Source: Rhabditoides inermis (Eukaryota; Nematoda; Chromadorea; Rhabditida; Rhabditidae). Taken from it: a stretch of 64,000 nucleotides of DNA. Shown here piece after piece: positions 36,825 to 49,154 of the stretch. The stretch lies in the NCBI GenBank assembly GCA_963966185.1, contig CAWZYM010000487.1:1-64000 (forward strand), given 5' to 3'. Below the pieces are notes generated by a model. It was not told where the DNA came from, searched no databases, and saw only the letters and a list, made by a program, of their open reading frames with translations. Position numbers and translations under genes: made by a program. Position 1 is the stretch's first letter. The number at the start of each line of letters is the position of its first letter.

Positions 36825-37311
36825 AAGGTTGACTTCTCCCGGCGCGAGGATCTGTTGCAGTCGGCAGTGGGCGGAGCTTGTTGGAGGCGGAGCGTCGCAG
36901 GTGGCCCCGCCCTCCCAGCTGTTCGAAGAGGGTGTGTGTGTGTGTGTCGCTCATCGATACGAAGAGGCTGCAGAATGTTGGTGAGTGGATAACAGCGTTA
37001 TTATTATTATTGTTGTTTACTTGTTCCCCCCATTCCTCTTATTTCTCTGCCAGCGCGCGGTCGCGTGCCCTCCCCTGTTATTCCCCCGACCCCTGAACAA
37101 TGCTGTGCGGCGGAGGACACTAACTGGACTGGTATTCGCTTTTGCTACCGTCTACATCTACGGCATTGAGACTGGAGAGGAATCCTCGAAGATGATGACA
37201 CTCTCTGAGACGTCTCTTCGCGATCGATCGTTGAAGCCAGGATCTTCCGCCGCCGAGATCGAACTTCCCCAGAAGCCGCAAGCAGGGGATGACAAGCATC
37301 ACCAACAACAC
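36825..37311 (+). CDS. Two putative exons, unknown product with one possible membrane segment
   Basis: Exon 36,825-36,980 follows CATTTCAG and ends at GTGAGT. Exon 37,054-37,311 follows CTGCCAG and ends at GTACGC. Both are phase 0 at each end. The first begins KVDFSRREDLLQ. The second reads RRRTLTGLVFAFATVYIYG, a plausible single membrane span, and then a polar tail (SETSLRDRSLKPGSSAAEIE). A different frame of the first exon (QVAPPSQLFEEG) looks equally protein-like, so the model is tentative. No family is recognised. Confidence 0.35.
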
Positions 37312-37825
37312 GTACGCATTCACGGAACAACCGAAATCCGTGTTGTTGGAACTCGCAGTAGACATTGTATTACTGTATTTTACCGTATTCCACCGTAATC
37401 TACGTAATCGATATGGTGTGCTACTTGATTCGAGATAAATATTCTGATTCTGATTCTGATTCTTCTTACTTGTTTACTAGCGGCAGTGTTGATGAAGTGT
37501 TGCATGGTAGATTGTGTGGCAGCGAAGCCACGAAGTGTTGTCGGTGATGGATGGTGTGGTTTTGAGGAGGCTTGTGCTCCGGTACGCATCACCCGAACAT
37601 TCTCGCCGCGATGTTTGTCATCAGTGTAGTGCTGGAACTACAAACTACAAGGTGCGTTGATCGGCCATGTGTTCTCGGACTTGCTCGTGAGTGAGAGAGA
37701 CCGCGGCGCGGCACAGCCGCAAATCGAGATAGTGAGAGGGGAGTTCGACTACACCGCATATGTCCCTGCATATCTTTCAATAGTGAGAGACATCAGATAA
37801 AGAGCGGCTGCAATGTGATGTTGTG
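37312..37825. other. Spacer with weak exon-like sequence
   Basis: It contains an imperfect ATTCTGATTCTG tandem (37,440-37,465). There is also a cysteine-rich open stretch (MKCCMVDCVAAKPR, about 37,491-37,570) that ends at a GTACGC donor. I cannot place either in a gene. Confidence 0.3.
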
Positions 37826-38285
37826 TGAAAAAGAGAAAGAGAAAGAGAAAGAGAAAGAGAAAGAGAAAGAGAAAGAGAAAGAGAAAGAGAAAAGAGAAAG
37901 AGAAAGAGAAAGAGAAAGAGAAAGAGAAAGAGGAAAGAGAAAGAGGAAAGAGAAAGAGAAAGAGAAAGAGAAGGAGAAAGAGAAAGAGAAAGAGAAAGAG
38001 AAAGAGAAAGAGAAAGAGAAAGAGAAAGAGAAAGAGTAAGAGAAAGAGAAAGAGAAAGAGAAAGAGAAAGAGAAAGAGAAAGAGGATGTGCAAGAATGCG
38101 CATGTGTGAGAAAGAGAAAGAGAAAGAGAAAGAGAAAGAGAAAGAGAAAGAGAAAGAGAAAGAGAAAGAGAAAGAGAAAGAGAAAGAGGATGTGCAAGAA
38201 TGCGCATGTGTGAGAAAGAGAAAGAGAAAGAGGAAAGAGAAAGAGAAAGAGAAAGAGAAAGAGAAAGAGAAAGAGAAAGAGAAGA
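37826..38285 (+). repeat. (GAAAGA)n array with two identical 25-bp interruptions
   Basis: Hexanucleotide GAAAGA repeats cover about 460 bp. GATGTGCAAGAATGCGCATG appears twice, near 38,087 and 38,190, about 103 bp apart, which shows that a block containing it was duplicated inside the array. Open frames (EKEKEK, SFSFSF) are composition artefacts. Confidence 0.95.
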
Positions 38286-38883
38286 GTGTCACCGGAACTG
38301 ACAGGTCAAATTTTAATTCAATTGTGAGATGTACTGATTGAGTCGCGGGGGCGGGTGACCGGCAGTGAACTGGAATCGGAAACGACCAGCCGAAGCTATT
38401 GTTGCTGTAATTATTTTATTATAAACATCTCTTCCTGGTTGCTGTTCGATTTCAAAAGAAAAAAGAGAGGAGAGAGAGAGAAGAGACATAAGGCGAGCAG
38501 TGGAGGGCGCAGACAGAGAAAGAATGCTTCTAGCAAGTGAACGTCGCGTCTCCTCATTTCAAAAGGTCAACCGACACTCACTATTGAGTTGTTTTAAAAT
38601 TAATAAACGAAAGAAAAAGAGAAAGAGAAAGATTTGGCCGTTAACAAGGCAAACAAAGACAGTAGTGTTGCGTTGTGCAGAGGATGGTGTATGTGAGAAG
38701 TAGGCGAGCACTTGTACTTGAAGTAGGCGAGCACCTGATTGTAGGCGCAGCAGCAGACTAGCTATTCCGTCGCTGATCATCAGCCCTACTACTTCTGGCG
38801 GGCTGTGATGAGCTGCGCCATGCAAGTAATGTAATCTCTCCATCTCATGCTTGTTACCATACTTTTTGCGAAAAGGTAATTAA

Positions 38884-39422
38884 AGGTAGTGTACCCTCTG
38901 ATTCTGGTCGTACGAGTTGCTATTACCAGTTCATTACTTATTATTTGTTAGTTACAATTCCATAACATGGAAGTTTAAAATGGAAAAATAACAATTTTTA
39001 AAATATAAAAATTTATTTAAAGTTTGATGTTTACCGGCAATTGTCTGCACAAGTGTGCACGCCCGCAAAACTTATGTTCACCGACTGCGGTTACATCACC
39101 GAACTGACCGGAGCACCTCGTTTGGTTCGCACATAAAATGCTTTCAAATGGTTTTATGGTTTGTTTTGATGTTCAAATATCATTCCAAATCAAAATAAAT
39201 TTAGAAAAAAAAAACATATATTAACAAAATTAAACATGTTCGCCAAACTTTCATAAAATCGAAGTTTTCATGTTTCTTTCACGTTTGAAGCGTATTTGCA
39301 TAAGGTTAATGATATTTTCAAGGGATAGTATAATGACCAATTATGTTTCTAATAATGAGATTGAACAAATAAACAACACAAATTGCAAATTTGAAGTCAT
39401 GCGTTCAGAGGGTACACTACCT
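38884..39422. mobile_element. 539-bp MITE with 18-bp terminal inverted repeats and TTAA target duplication
   Basis: AGGTAGTGTACCCTCTGA at 38,884-38,901 is the exact reverse complement of 39,405-39,422. TTAA flanks both ends (38,880-38,883 and 39,423-39,426). The interior is AT-rich with no ORF. TTAA duplications are typical of piggyBac-like and some other transposases. The terminal bases do not look like classical piggyBac ends, so the driver is open. Confidence 0.85.
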
Positions 39423-39468
39423 TTAATGTGAGAATCGCGTGTTTTTTTTAAAACTTTTTTATTTGCAG

Positions 39469-40916
39469 GCCGAGTCGCAGCCGCTGATGGGTGCCCAGAT
39501 GTTGTATCCGTTGGTCGAAGATGATGCTCAACCGCGTGGAGAAGGTCGGATACAAAACGCTTCTGGTGAGTTGTTGTTGTTGTTGTTGTTGTCGTTGTTT
39601 ACATGATCATTCCGAACGGCATTTATGTTGCAGAAGTGCATCTGATGTGTGTTCTTCAGGAGGATATGTCGAAGCCTGCTGCAGCGGCGGCGCTTCTCCA
39701 GCAGCCTGTGCCCCGCACTCTCCTCGCCGATCCTCACACCTTCATCAAGGTACACAACCTACAGGTTTTCCACACATTCCACATGCATTTGTTTATTGAA
39801 TTCATTGTAATGTGGTACGCCCGCCTTATATTAATATTGTTGCTATTGTTTGTGTTTTAGTTGTTGTTGTTGTTGTTGTTGGCTGCTCGCGAGTTCAAAG
39901 AGGTATTCCATCATTCGAGGCCTGGCAAGCAAGTACGTGGTTGCGAAATCATTTCCACTGTTTTTTCCCATGTTACGAAGTCTGACGCTGCTGTTCGATT
40001 CTGCATGCATTCGAGCTGTGCGACCACAGATGGAAAACTTTGTTTGTTTGATATATATTATTCAGATTTGTGTGCGTTGTTATGCGGTAATTGTTCTATT
40101 GTTCAGGTGTGGTGTCGTTGTCGTGGCTGTCGTCAGTATCGTTGTCTCTACCGGCCATGGCAGCGTTGAGCAGTGCCAGTGCGGGACAAAGAGAAGGAGG
40201 AGGGAGGGACTGAGCAGCAACTAGCCACGGTGAGCCATGTTGTTCTATTGGTTTCAGTGATTTCACGTGCAACGCTGTGACGTGTGTTGCTGTGTGATGG
40301 TGATGTTGGTGTCCACATAGGATGTGGTAGTGTAGCTGACGACGTTGTAGGTGACCCTGTCGGCAGGGAGTCTGTGTGCGCGACTGCGGGACGCTACGAC
40401 TGACGACCGACGCGGCCAACGGAAGCCGGTCAGTGCGATATGGGAGGGGGAGGAGTACGGTGAACGCTCTGATCTTGTTGCTGTTGTGAAATGAGGACCG
40501 TGAGGGGGTGTCATGGAGATTGGCGAGCAGCGTCCGCTGGGAGGCGAGGATAGATCAGCTGCAGAGCAAGTGCCACAACACAAAGTATGCGTGGGTGGAA
40601 CGTGTTAGTATAGGGGACAAGTGTTTCATATATGATGTATGCGGATTGATCATGATGCTTACGTGTGTTGTGTGTTCACAGCCGCGTCGCGAGTCGGAGT
40701 CGCAGCGCGTCCAAACAGCGGGTGCGCGAACGCGGCTGGGCGAGTGAGCGGGCGCGGCTGGGCGTCTACGACTCAGGTGGGCGACTGCCTTGGATGATGT
40801 GATGTGGATTGTTGTTGTGTCAATGCCTCGTTTGCAGGGCGAAGGAGGCACGCGGCTTGGCTGGGAGGCAGCTGGTCGCCCGGGAGGCTGAGAGAAGGAG
40901 GCAGCTGGTCGCCTAG
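39469..40916 (+). CDS. Putative multi-exon gene, unknown product with basic coiled C-terminus
   Basis: Phase-compatible exons are 39,469-39,565 (AESQPLMGAQMLYPLVEDD), 39,634-39,749 (EVHLMCVLQEDMSKP), 39,861-39,902 (a leucine run then AAREFKE), an exon ending at 40,229 (RDKEKEEGGTEQQLAT), 40,351-40,428 (VTLSAGSLCARLRDATTDD), 40,496-40,581 (EARIDQLQSKCHNT), one from 40,680 (RSRSASKQRVRERG) and a last one ending at TAG 40,914-40,916 (AKEARGLAGRQLVAREAERR). The link between 39,902 and the 40,229 exon is not solved; it passes a broken duplicate of an exon seen at 41,140. The first exon may not be the start of the gene. The chain of agreeing phases is the main support. Confidence 0.42.
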
Positions 40917-40977
40917 AGCAGGGTCGACCATCCCGCCAGAGGAGGGCCAACCATGCCGCCATCGTACACGGTGAGTG

Positions 40978-41272
40978 GTGCAATCAATTTCACAGCAAGC
41001 ATGCAAATCTGCAAGTTTTCAACTATGGACGGGGCTTGGTTTGCAATATTTGTAATGACCGGAGCGTGGTGTGACACGGAGGGCCTGGAAAGCAAGTACG
41101 TGGTTGTGAAATCACTGTTTCATCGAATGCGTTGTTCAGCAACGACGACTGGCAGCTGTGGACGCTGCCGTTCGGTTCTGCATTCGAGCTGTGCGCGGAG
41201 AAGGAGCAAGAGCAGAGGTGGGTGGAAGTGGAGAAGAGCAGGAGCGGAGCAGGGAGAAAGAAGGACTTCTAG
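40978..41272 (+). CDS. Terminal exons resembling the C-terminal end of a PH domain
   Basis: An exon ending GGCCTGGAAAGCAA at 41,095 joins in phase to 41,140-41,272. That exon reads NDDWQLWTLPFGSAFELCAE then KEQEQRWVEVEKSRSG and a stop. The pattern of an aromatic-rich strand, F-E-L-x-A-E, then E-Q-R-W-V in a helix is like the last strand and helix of pleckstrin-homology domains. The N-terminal part of such a domain was not found, so the family call is a suggestion. A diverged duplicate of the same exon pair lies at about 39,917-40,040, broken by a 4-bp TGCA duplication. Confidence 0.35.
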
Positions 41273-41537
41273 ATCGGTGTTGAAATTGTGCTGTTGTTTG
41301 GCGAGTATGAATTAGAAGACGGTCATCTGCAACATTTAGTATCTGCCTCACGTTGACCTAATTTTGCCCATTACAGTAGAAGATGTTTGTGTTTGCAGTG
41401 GGGCGCCTCGTGTGGTGTGCTGGTGTGCGAACGACTGCGGACAGTTGCAGGCCCGCCCAGGACAGGAACGAGGTTGGCGGGAGGGAGAGGGGCGGTCATG
41501 TGGGCACTGTCTCGGGTTGTAGTCTCACGCGGCCGTG

Positions 41538-41654
41538 ATGCGTCTGGTTGGGTGGATGGTGCGTGCCGGCCTCAGCCACTTCGCCGCCTCCGCCTTTGCA
41601 CAACTCGCCGGAGCCGCGCTATGGACCCTGTACACCCATACCCATCACGATCAG
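41538..41654 (+). CDS. Candidate exon in U (copy C): short hydrophobic N-terminus
   Basis: ATG at 41,538 opens 39 codons (MRLVGWMVRAGLSHFAASAF, then QLAGAALWTLY) and ends at a CAG/GTCAGT donor. The hydrophobic stretch could be a signal or membrane anchor. The same exon exists on the minus strand of copy B. Copy A ends before reaching it. Downstream a second exon-like piece at 42,213-42,274 (MFAVEQLDHVIETTKGDDEP, donor GTGAGT) lies between plausible splice sites. I cannot join them into one model or name a family. Confidence 0.33.
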
Positions 41655-42402
41655 GTCAGTTCAGTCCACTCCACCCATTCCTCCCTCTCTCTCTCTCTCG
41701 CTCTCTCACCCGTTGTGCTTATCGATTGATTGGAGGCGATGCGCAGTGCGTGTGCGAGCTTGTGTTGCTGTGGGAGTGGGTGGTGCAGCGAGCGACACGC
41801 GCCAGAGCCGCTCACCAACATGTGCCATCTACGGACGGCTGGGTAGGCGACGGGTGGGATGAGTGGGATGAGTGGGTTGGCTGCAGGCTGTCTCTCGCTG
41901 GTCGACCAGCAGATGGAGCGTCTGGAAGTGAAGTGAAGAGCGTGCCGCGGGACTCGCTCGGATACTTCCTTCACCTTCCCCCACTGCCTCAGAGAGGAGC
42001 GCACGGTTAGCCACACCCCCACACTTTCTTGGTTATGGTGTTAAGCAGAACCTTTGCAAAGGAAACCCTTATCCAGACTTTGCTCCCTTTTTCCAATCAG
42101 CGATGTGAAAAGAGGGAAATATAGTGACGGGCATTATTAAACATTGTGTGATTGCGTGCGTTCTCGCAGGCTGGTGCGGCTCGCACCCGCCAGTGACGTC
42201 ATGAACAGATGTTCGCCGTCGAGCAACTCGACCACGTCATCGAGACGACCAAGGGAGACGACGAGCCGATTGGTGAGTGGCGTGTGGTGGTTTGTGTGTT
42301 TACCGTTTACTTGAGCCTGGTCGGTGCTCTGTGACAACCTGAACGTGCTACCAGTGTCGGCGGCCAGTTGCGAAGGAGATGATCAGGGAGCGGAGCAGCC
42401 AC

Positions 42403-42404
42403 GA

Positions 42405-42464
<60 letters not shown>

Positions 42465-42466
42465 GA
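42403..42466 (+). repeat. (CTGT)n microsatellite in U copy C
   Basis: This is the complement of the CAGA tract in copies A and B, here about 15 units and lacking the ACAT interruption. Confidence 0.9.
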
Positions 42467-44569
42467 TTGAATGTGGCCATGTTCAGCTGGACTGTGTCCG
42501 TCTGCACCACGTGCTGTGCATGTATGAGCGGCGTCGATTGGAGGGAGTCGGCGGAGCAGACCACCCAAGAGGGCGGCTGGGGAGTGCGCGGCCAGGGTGG
42601 GTTGACGAGGAACGAGGGATGGCCTCATTCGGTCCATCCTATGCACTGTTTCTCAGATGGGCTCGGCCAAGGAGGAGTTCGGGCGTCCTGCAGATGACCC
42701 CGCACGACGATGAGTTGAAGAAGGTGGCAACGATGTGCTAGGAGAAGCGAGTGGGGAAGGAAAGAAGTGGGTAGTTGGAGCGATGAGTGACCTGACTGAC
42801 ATCAATTGATTCCAGGATGAGACGGGAGAGTAGCGGACTGGACGGGATGCAGTGGTCCGCGTGAACAGGAGGAGATGAAGTGGAGGAGCCCTGGAGAGAG
42901 GAAGGATAGGCAGACAACAGTGTGAGATACGTGTAGCACTACTTTAATATATATTCTTTATAGCCATTCTTTATAACCATTCTTATAGGCATTCGTAGGT
43001 ATCTTCATGTATTGATACGTAACTAACATGATTGTTGATGTTGTGTGTTATATGTTAAATCGATGTTGTTTGTATTTTCGTGGGTTGAAACATAAATATT
43101 ATTGATTTTTTTCGCAGGAAGACAGAGGGGGGGATGCGCGTGCAGTCGTTCATTCATGAAGAAGCAGAATGGAAGTTGAATGATGTGGAAGATGTATGCT
43201 GAGGATCGAGTCTGTTTGCGCTAGAACATTTTCGCATGAATCTTACATGTGCTTTGAGTGTTCCGCAGTGCATTATGTTCCTGAACTGACAATACAATTT
43301 AAGGCGGAGGTGTGAGTAGTGTAGTGTAGTGCGTAGTGCCGCGGTCGGTGCAACACTCCCGCGAACTGCACCGCGCCGGCGGCGAGACGAAACGCCATTC
43401 AAGGCTTTTGCTTTCCCTCCCTCCCATCCCTGAAAACGGGAAAATCCCACCCGCCCGCCAAGTGAGCGCGACCCTCGCGGAGGATAAGAAATAACTTGAC
43501 GAAGGATCACAGAAGTATCTGGTATTCTTGTGTATGTGCCCTTATCCGTATAGAGTTTATTCGGATTAAACCTTAGAGCATAATGGCATCGGTTCGACCG
43601 CTGTTGGTTGTACAGTCACGCGGAGCTGTCCGCCGTATTTCATCTACTTGCCAACGCGCGTAATGGTTATAATTATCAACTATTCCCTTTTCCCAGTACA
43701 GGGCTCACAGATAGATCTATGTGATCATTTATCATTGTTCTGATCCGTCCCGCATGTACTGGGCACTCGCTACCGCTATAGAGCGGAACCCCGCGCACAG
43801 TATCTCGGTACCTTATTCTGCTCATCTTCCAGAGCCCACTAAGAGCGTTTCCACTTTTGGAGTCACTCACTCATACCACAGCTATCAGCTAATGCTTTCT
43901 GCTCAGAGAATCCATGACATAGCAACCTTTCAGCTCCTCTTTAGGCGTAAAGAGAAGCTAATGATATACTTCCAGGTACGGAAAAATGGAAACGCCGGCG
44001 CTCCGGGAGTAGGACAGGAAGCTCTCGGGACAGGCTCGCGGCAACTTCGCCACTCTCTTCCCCGAAAAGGATGCGACACCCTCGACGAGTCCCCAACCCC
44101 TTCCACTGTCCCCATATAGAAGAGCCGCCGTGGAGAGAGAACCCTTCCCACTTTTCGCCCCATCGAATATTGGCCCACGTTTACGAACCGTGTTCTATCA
44201 GTTGCTCGCGCAATGATTGTGTATTCGTGGGCCTCAAAGGCCATCCGCATAAGCATAAACCGGTCCCTACTTATGCCGGAGCCTTAAAGTATTTATGTCG
44301 TAGAGCAGCGGAGACATAATGTGAGTTTACCGAGTAGGCATTCTTGACATTCGTTAGTAACTAGCTGAGCGCAACTCGCAATTTAACGATCGCGTTCGAT
44401 ATTTTTTATTCGTTTGTCTAGCTAATCGCAACGAGTGACGGACCGGTAGCCTGCATCTGTGTTAAGAAATCAGTGATGTCATGTCAGTCATGTGATAGAC
44501 GCGATAGAGGTGATATTCGATACTAATACTGTATTTGTGTTTACTGATCGGTTGCGATTGTGATTGCAA

Positions 44570-45401
44570 TCTCATGTATAGCCTACAGCTATACCGATTT
44601 CGGATCAATCTCAGATCTCTAGACTCTCTGATCTGTTGCAGGGTTGTGTGGAGTGTGTGCGGCTGGGCAAGTGTGTGTATGGAGTGGGCGGGGCCAAGGA
44701 GGAGGAGCAGAAGTGAGGAGAGGATGGAGTGTGTGGGTGAGTGGGGGGAGGGGACGAGGAGAGTGAGTGAACCTCCCTGGTAGGACATTGCAATCTCATG
44801 TACAGCCTACAGCTATACCGATTTCGGATCAATCTCAGATCTCTAGACTCTCTGATCTGTTGCAGGGTTGTGTGGAGTGTGTGCGGCTGGGCAAGTGTGT
44901 GTATGGAGTGGGCTGGGCCAAGGAGGAGGAGCAGAAGTGAGGAGAGGATGGAGTGTGTGGGTGAGTGGGGGGAGGGGACGAGGAGAGTGAGTGAACCTCC
45001 CTGGTAGGACATTGCAATCTCATGTACAGCCTACAGCTATACCGATTTCGGATCAATCTCAGATCTCTAGACTCTCTGATCTGTTGCAGGGTTGTGTGGA
45101 GTGTGTGCGGCTGGGCAAGTGTGTGTATGGAGTGGGCGGGGCCAAGGAGGAGGAGTAGAAGTGAGGAGAGGATGGAGTGTGTGGGTGAGTGGGGGGAGGG
45201 GACGAGGAGAGTGAGTGAACCTCCCTAGTAGGACATTGCAATCTCATGTACAGCCTACAGCTATACCGATTTCGGATCAATCTCAGATCTCTAGACTCTC
45301 TGATCTGTTGCAGGGTTGTGTGGAGTGTGTGAGGCTGGGCAAGTGTGTGTATGGAGTGGGCGGGGCCAAGGATGAGGAGCAGAAGTGAGGAGAGGATGGG
45401 C
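44570..45401 (-). repeat. 224-bp tandem repeat, inverted counterpart in U copy C
   Basis: It has the same unit and, as far as I can follow, the same copy number as 9,154-10,000. On the plus strand each unit has CTGTTGCAG followed by an open stretch GCVECVRLGKCVYGVGGAKE and a stop. Confidence 0.9.
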
Positions 45402-45797
45402 GGCCCGAGGGGCTACTGTGTCGCATAGAGGTGCGTGTGGGAGGGTGATTGATTGATTATACATTCATCAAAAATCGGTTAGTCAATCGGTTAAAGCATC
45501 ATATACCGAGCTACAAGCAAATGCTAGATGGGATGTACGATATGAGATATGATAGGAGAAGCGAGTGGGGAAGGAAAGAAGGGGGATAGTTCGAGGGATG
45601 AGTGACCTGACTCAATTGATTCCAGGATGAGACGGGATAGTAGCGGACTGGACGGGATGCAGTGGTCCGCGTGAACAGGAGGAGATGAAGTGGAGGTAAA
45701 GTGGACAAAAATACCAAATGATTGACTGAATTCTGCACGAGTTATGATTCGCAGGCAGGCTGACTGCAGCGAAAGAGTTGTAGCAAAACTCGTCAGC

Positions 45798-45851
45798 GGA
45801 TCAGAACCCGCGACCCGCGATTGTCAGGCGAAACTTTAACTAGTTGCGCCA
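45798..45851 (-). ncRNA. tRNA-like SINE head, inverted copy
   Basis: The B-box-like (45,798-45,808) and A-box-like (45,840-45,851) sequences of U copy C are the reverse complement of the copy at 8,706-8,759. Confidence 0.4.
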
Positions 45852-46947
45852 TAGAAGCAATGTCTGCTGGCTGCTAATTCTGAGTGACCTCACTGCGTTT
45901 ATCGAGAAGAAATGACGGTCATTTCTTATCAATTTCTGGTGAAACGTAAGCTCACGAAAACATGAAAGCTCTTAGTTACCGTATCATCCATTTGAAATTT
46001 TCGTGCCCGGACCCACCATGGGGAAGCTAGTGGGTCTTTTCAATCTTTTGCCGTCTTTAGGTGGGAAGAGGGAGAGAGGATGACTATGGTATCTCTCCAG
46101 TTGTCATCCGGTACTTTTAGGGTGCAGAGTGGAAAGGGAGACAGACAAGATAGATACGTGCAGCACTACTTTCTTATAGCCATTCTTTATAGCCATTCTT
46201 TATAACCATTCTTTGAGCCATTCACAGGTATCTTCATGAATTGATGCGTAACTAATATTCTTGTCGATGTTGTGTGTTGTATAGCATTTCGATATTGTTT
46301 GTATTCGTATCGATTTTGATGCGTTGAAACATAAATATTATTGATTTTTGCGCAGAGAAATGGAGAGAGGGAGGGAGAGAGAAGAAAGGAGAGAGAGAAG
46401 CAGTACCAAGACGTTCATTTATGAAGAAGCGGAATGGAAAATGTATGATAGGAAGTCCTATGCTGAGGATCGAGTCTGTTTGCGCCATGACTTTGAGGAA
46501 ATTTGATGTCGCACGAGAGAATAGGATACCTATAACCTATGCTTTGAATACCTGCACATACTATTTCTATTCTACAGTGTACAGTGTAATTTGTCATGAA
46601 ATGTACATATGTACATGATCACTCTCGCGTAATTTACACTCGCATAACAACAAAGGGTGAAACAGAAAACAGAGCTTGCCACAACAACACACCAAACTCC
46701 ACATAACCAACGACGAAGAATGTAAGCTAACACCGAGTGCTTTTCTGACTCGATGTCAATGACCATATGTTGAAACGATACATCAACGATATACGGGATC
46801 ATGATATCAACAATGATTGGAGAAGAGACTTGGTACACTCTGGCTGTCGTTGAATATGAACCTGTACGATATGAAAATAGTTTCACAAAGAGAGAGAGGA
46901 GAAAGAGAGAGGAGAGAGAGAGGAGGGAGAGAGGAGAGAGAGGAGAG

Positions 46948-46987
<40 letters not shown>

Positions 46988-46989
<2 letters not shown>

Positions 46990-47670
46990 CCGCTCAACAA
47001 ACACCACAACCAATCTCAAGAGACCACAGCTTCTAGCAACAACCACCATAAGGGTGGAAGGAGAGTTAGTGGTCCCGCTCAACAAACACCACAACCAATC
47101 TCAAAAGACCACAGCTTCTAGCAACAACCACCATAAGGGTGAAAGGAGAGTTAGTGGTCCCGCTCAAAAAACACCACAACCAATCTCAAGAGACCACAGC
47201 TTCTAGCAACAACCACCATAAGGGTGGAAGGAGAGTTAGTGGTCCCGCTCAACAAACACCACAACCAATCTCAAGAGACCACAGCTTCTAGCAACAACCA
47301 CCATAAGGGTGGAAGGAGAGTTAGTGGCCCCGCTCAACAAACACCACAACCAATCTCAAGAGACCACAGCTTCTAGCAACAACCACCATAAGGGTGGAAG
47401 GAGAGTTAGCTCAAGAAACACCACAACCAATCTCAAGAGACCACAGCTTCTAGCAACAACCACCATAAGGGTGGAAGGAGAGTTAGTGGCCCCGCTCAAC
47501 AAACACCACAACCAATCTCAAGAGACCACAGCTTCTAGCAACAACCACGATAAGGGTGGAAGGAGAGTTAGTGGTCCCGCTCAAAAAAACACCACAACCA
47601 ATCTCAAGAGACCACAGCTTCTAGCAACAACCACCATAAGGGTGGAAGGAGAGTTAGTGGCCCCGCTCAA
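46988..47670 (-). repeat. 85-bp tandem repeat, inverted counterpart, 8 copies
   Basis: These are the same units as at 6,525-7,714, inverted. One unit near 47,410 lacks 8 bp. Next to it is a (GA)n tract (about 46,895-46,986) that is absent from copy B. Confidence 0.95.
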
Positions 47671-49154
47671 AACAACAACAACAACATTCCAACCAGTATA
47701 TGATACTACTACCTACGCAACTCACAAAGAGTGATAGAGAAAGAGATAGGATGAGATAGAGGGAGGGAGACAGAGACACAGGTACCCTTCATCCATATCC
47801 GCCCCAAGTCCTTCTCTGCCGTTCTGTTATCCAAAGTTCGAACCGTCCATTCAGTCTCCAACTCGCAGCGAAGATCCATGAAAATCCAGCGTTACAGAGC
47901 AAGGAAGGGTTGGAGAAGGACCAATCCAGAGGGAACACTTGCCTAGTAAAGCTCCACGAATGATGAATGAGAAGAGAGGAGTGAGAGATGTTAGCGTTCT
48001 TCTGAAATCGGAACATCGTGACAGATTTCGAAGGTGGTGAAAAAGGTAGAACGTCATGAAATACCTAATCATATTCTCTACATTCTACTATACCGACTGC
48101 TAAAACTAACAATCGATATACGATATTTCTGAGTATAGGCAGCAAAGGTGAAAAGAATTTTGACATACACTATTATACAAACACTCCCAATTACAAATAT
48201 TCTCTCTCTCTCGCTCTCTCACTCTCTCTCATATATATCACATTACAAAGAAATCTTATCTCTGATATAAGTTATAAGTCCCTGAGTTCAGTCCTAGAGT
48301 GATATCAATTGATTATCGATTGATCGAGGCATGCTGTAATCTACAGTAATCCAAATTTAGCCACACCTCAGTATGCAGTCGATATCCATGTGTTGATAGA
48401 TGTATAGAAGACAATATTAAACGGAGCAACAGATGAATCAAGAGACAAAACACCTGCAACTAATATCCAATAATCCAATATGTCACTAGAGTGATATCAA
48501 TCGATTATAGATTGATCGAGGCATACTGTAATCTACAGTAGTCCTAACACGATCGCACCTGAATATGTCTGTCGATATCCATGGGTTAGTGTTGATTGAT
48601 GTCCTTCGACAGGGGACGATACTCATAGGTAGCAGCAAACGGACCCACTCTCCTGCAACCACTATCCAATCATAATATATGACTACGTATGTTCAACTAG
48701 CACACCTGCATGTCTCGATTTATCCAGAGTCCAGTTCAGTCCCAGATGATCTATATTCCTCCCAGATGATCCACTCTGCTCGTCCCGATATGGCAAGACG
48801 CCATCATGAAAAGTATCCTGGTTACAGGCGAAACGAAAACCATTCGAAACAATACTGACACATAACACTCGCCTGACAGATCCATGATAGAAGATGATCC
48901 CGATGGGACTATAAGAGGAACGGAGAGGGGCAGACAGTGGGAGAGACGAGACTCTCTCGGTTCTCACGCAGGCATTCTGAAACAACAATGGTGCACATGA
49001 AGAGGAAGGAGGGGGAATATGGAGTGATGTGGGAAGGAATACCTGGTCGACCGCCCGCCGCGCGCGCTTTCTCTCGAAGGCGGCCCGTCATTCCTTCTCC
49101 CTCCAGCCATCAGACAGGCCACGCCCCTCATATATGCTAATGTGAAAATGGCTC

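Larger units (their letters stand above)
41430..49154 (-). repeat. U segmental duplication, copy C (inverted, without satellite insertion)
   Basis: The reverse complement of 41,430-49,154 matches 5,039-11,278 plus 23,304-25,198 over the full length. The junction for the 12-kb block is intact here near 43,236 (TCATGAATCTTACATGTG on the plus strand). Differences seen are mainly repeat copy number: an 85-bp repeat of eight units, a CTGT tract of about 15 units, and a (GA)n insertion at about 46,886-46,986. It lies 16.2 kb from copy B in opposite orientation. Confidence 0.92.

Noticed and set aside
37749..38292. Long SFSFSF / EKEKEK ORFs
   Set aside because: GAAAGA repeat artefacts.
41387..42010. 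207-aa plus-strand ORF in U copy C
   Set aside because: It runs through a TC tract and what look like splice sites, with no domain. A mirrored open frame exists on the other strand.
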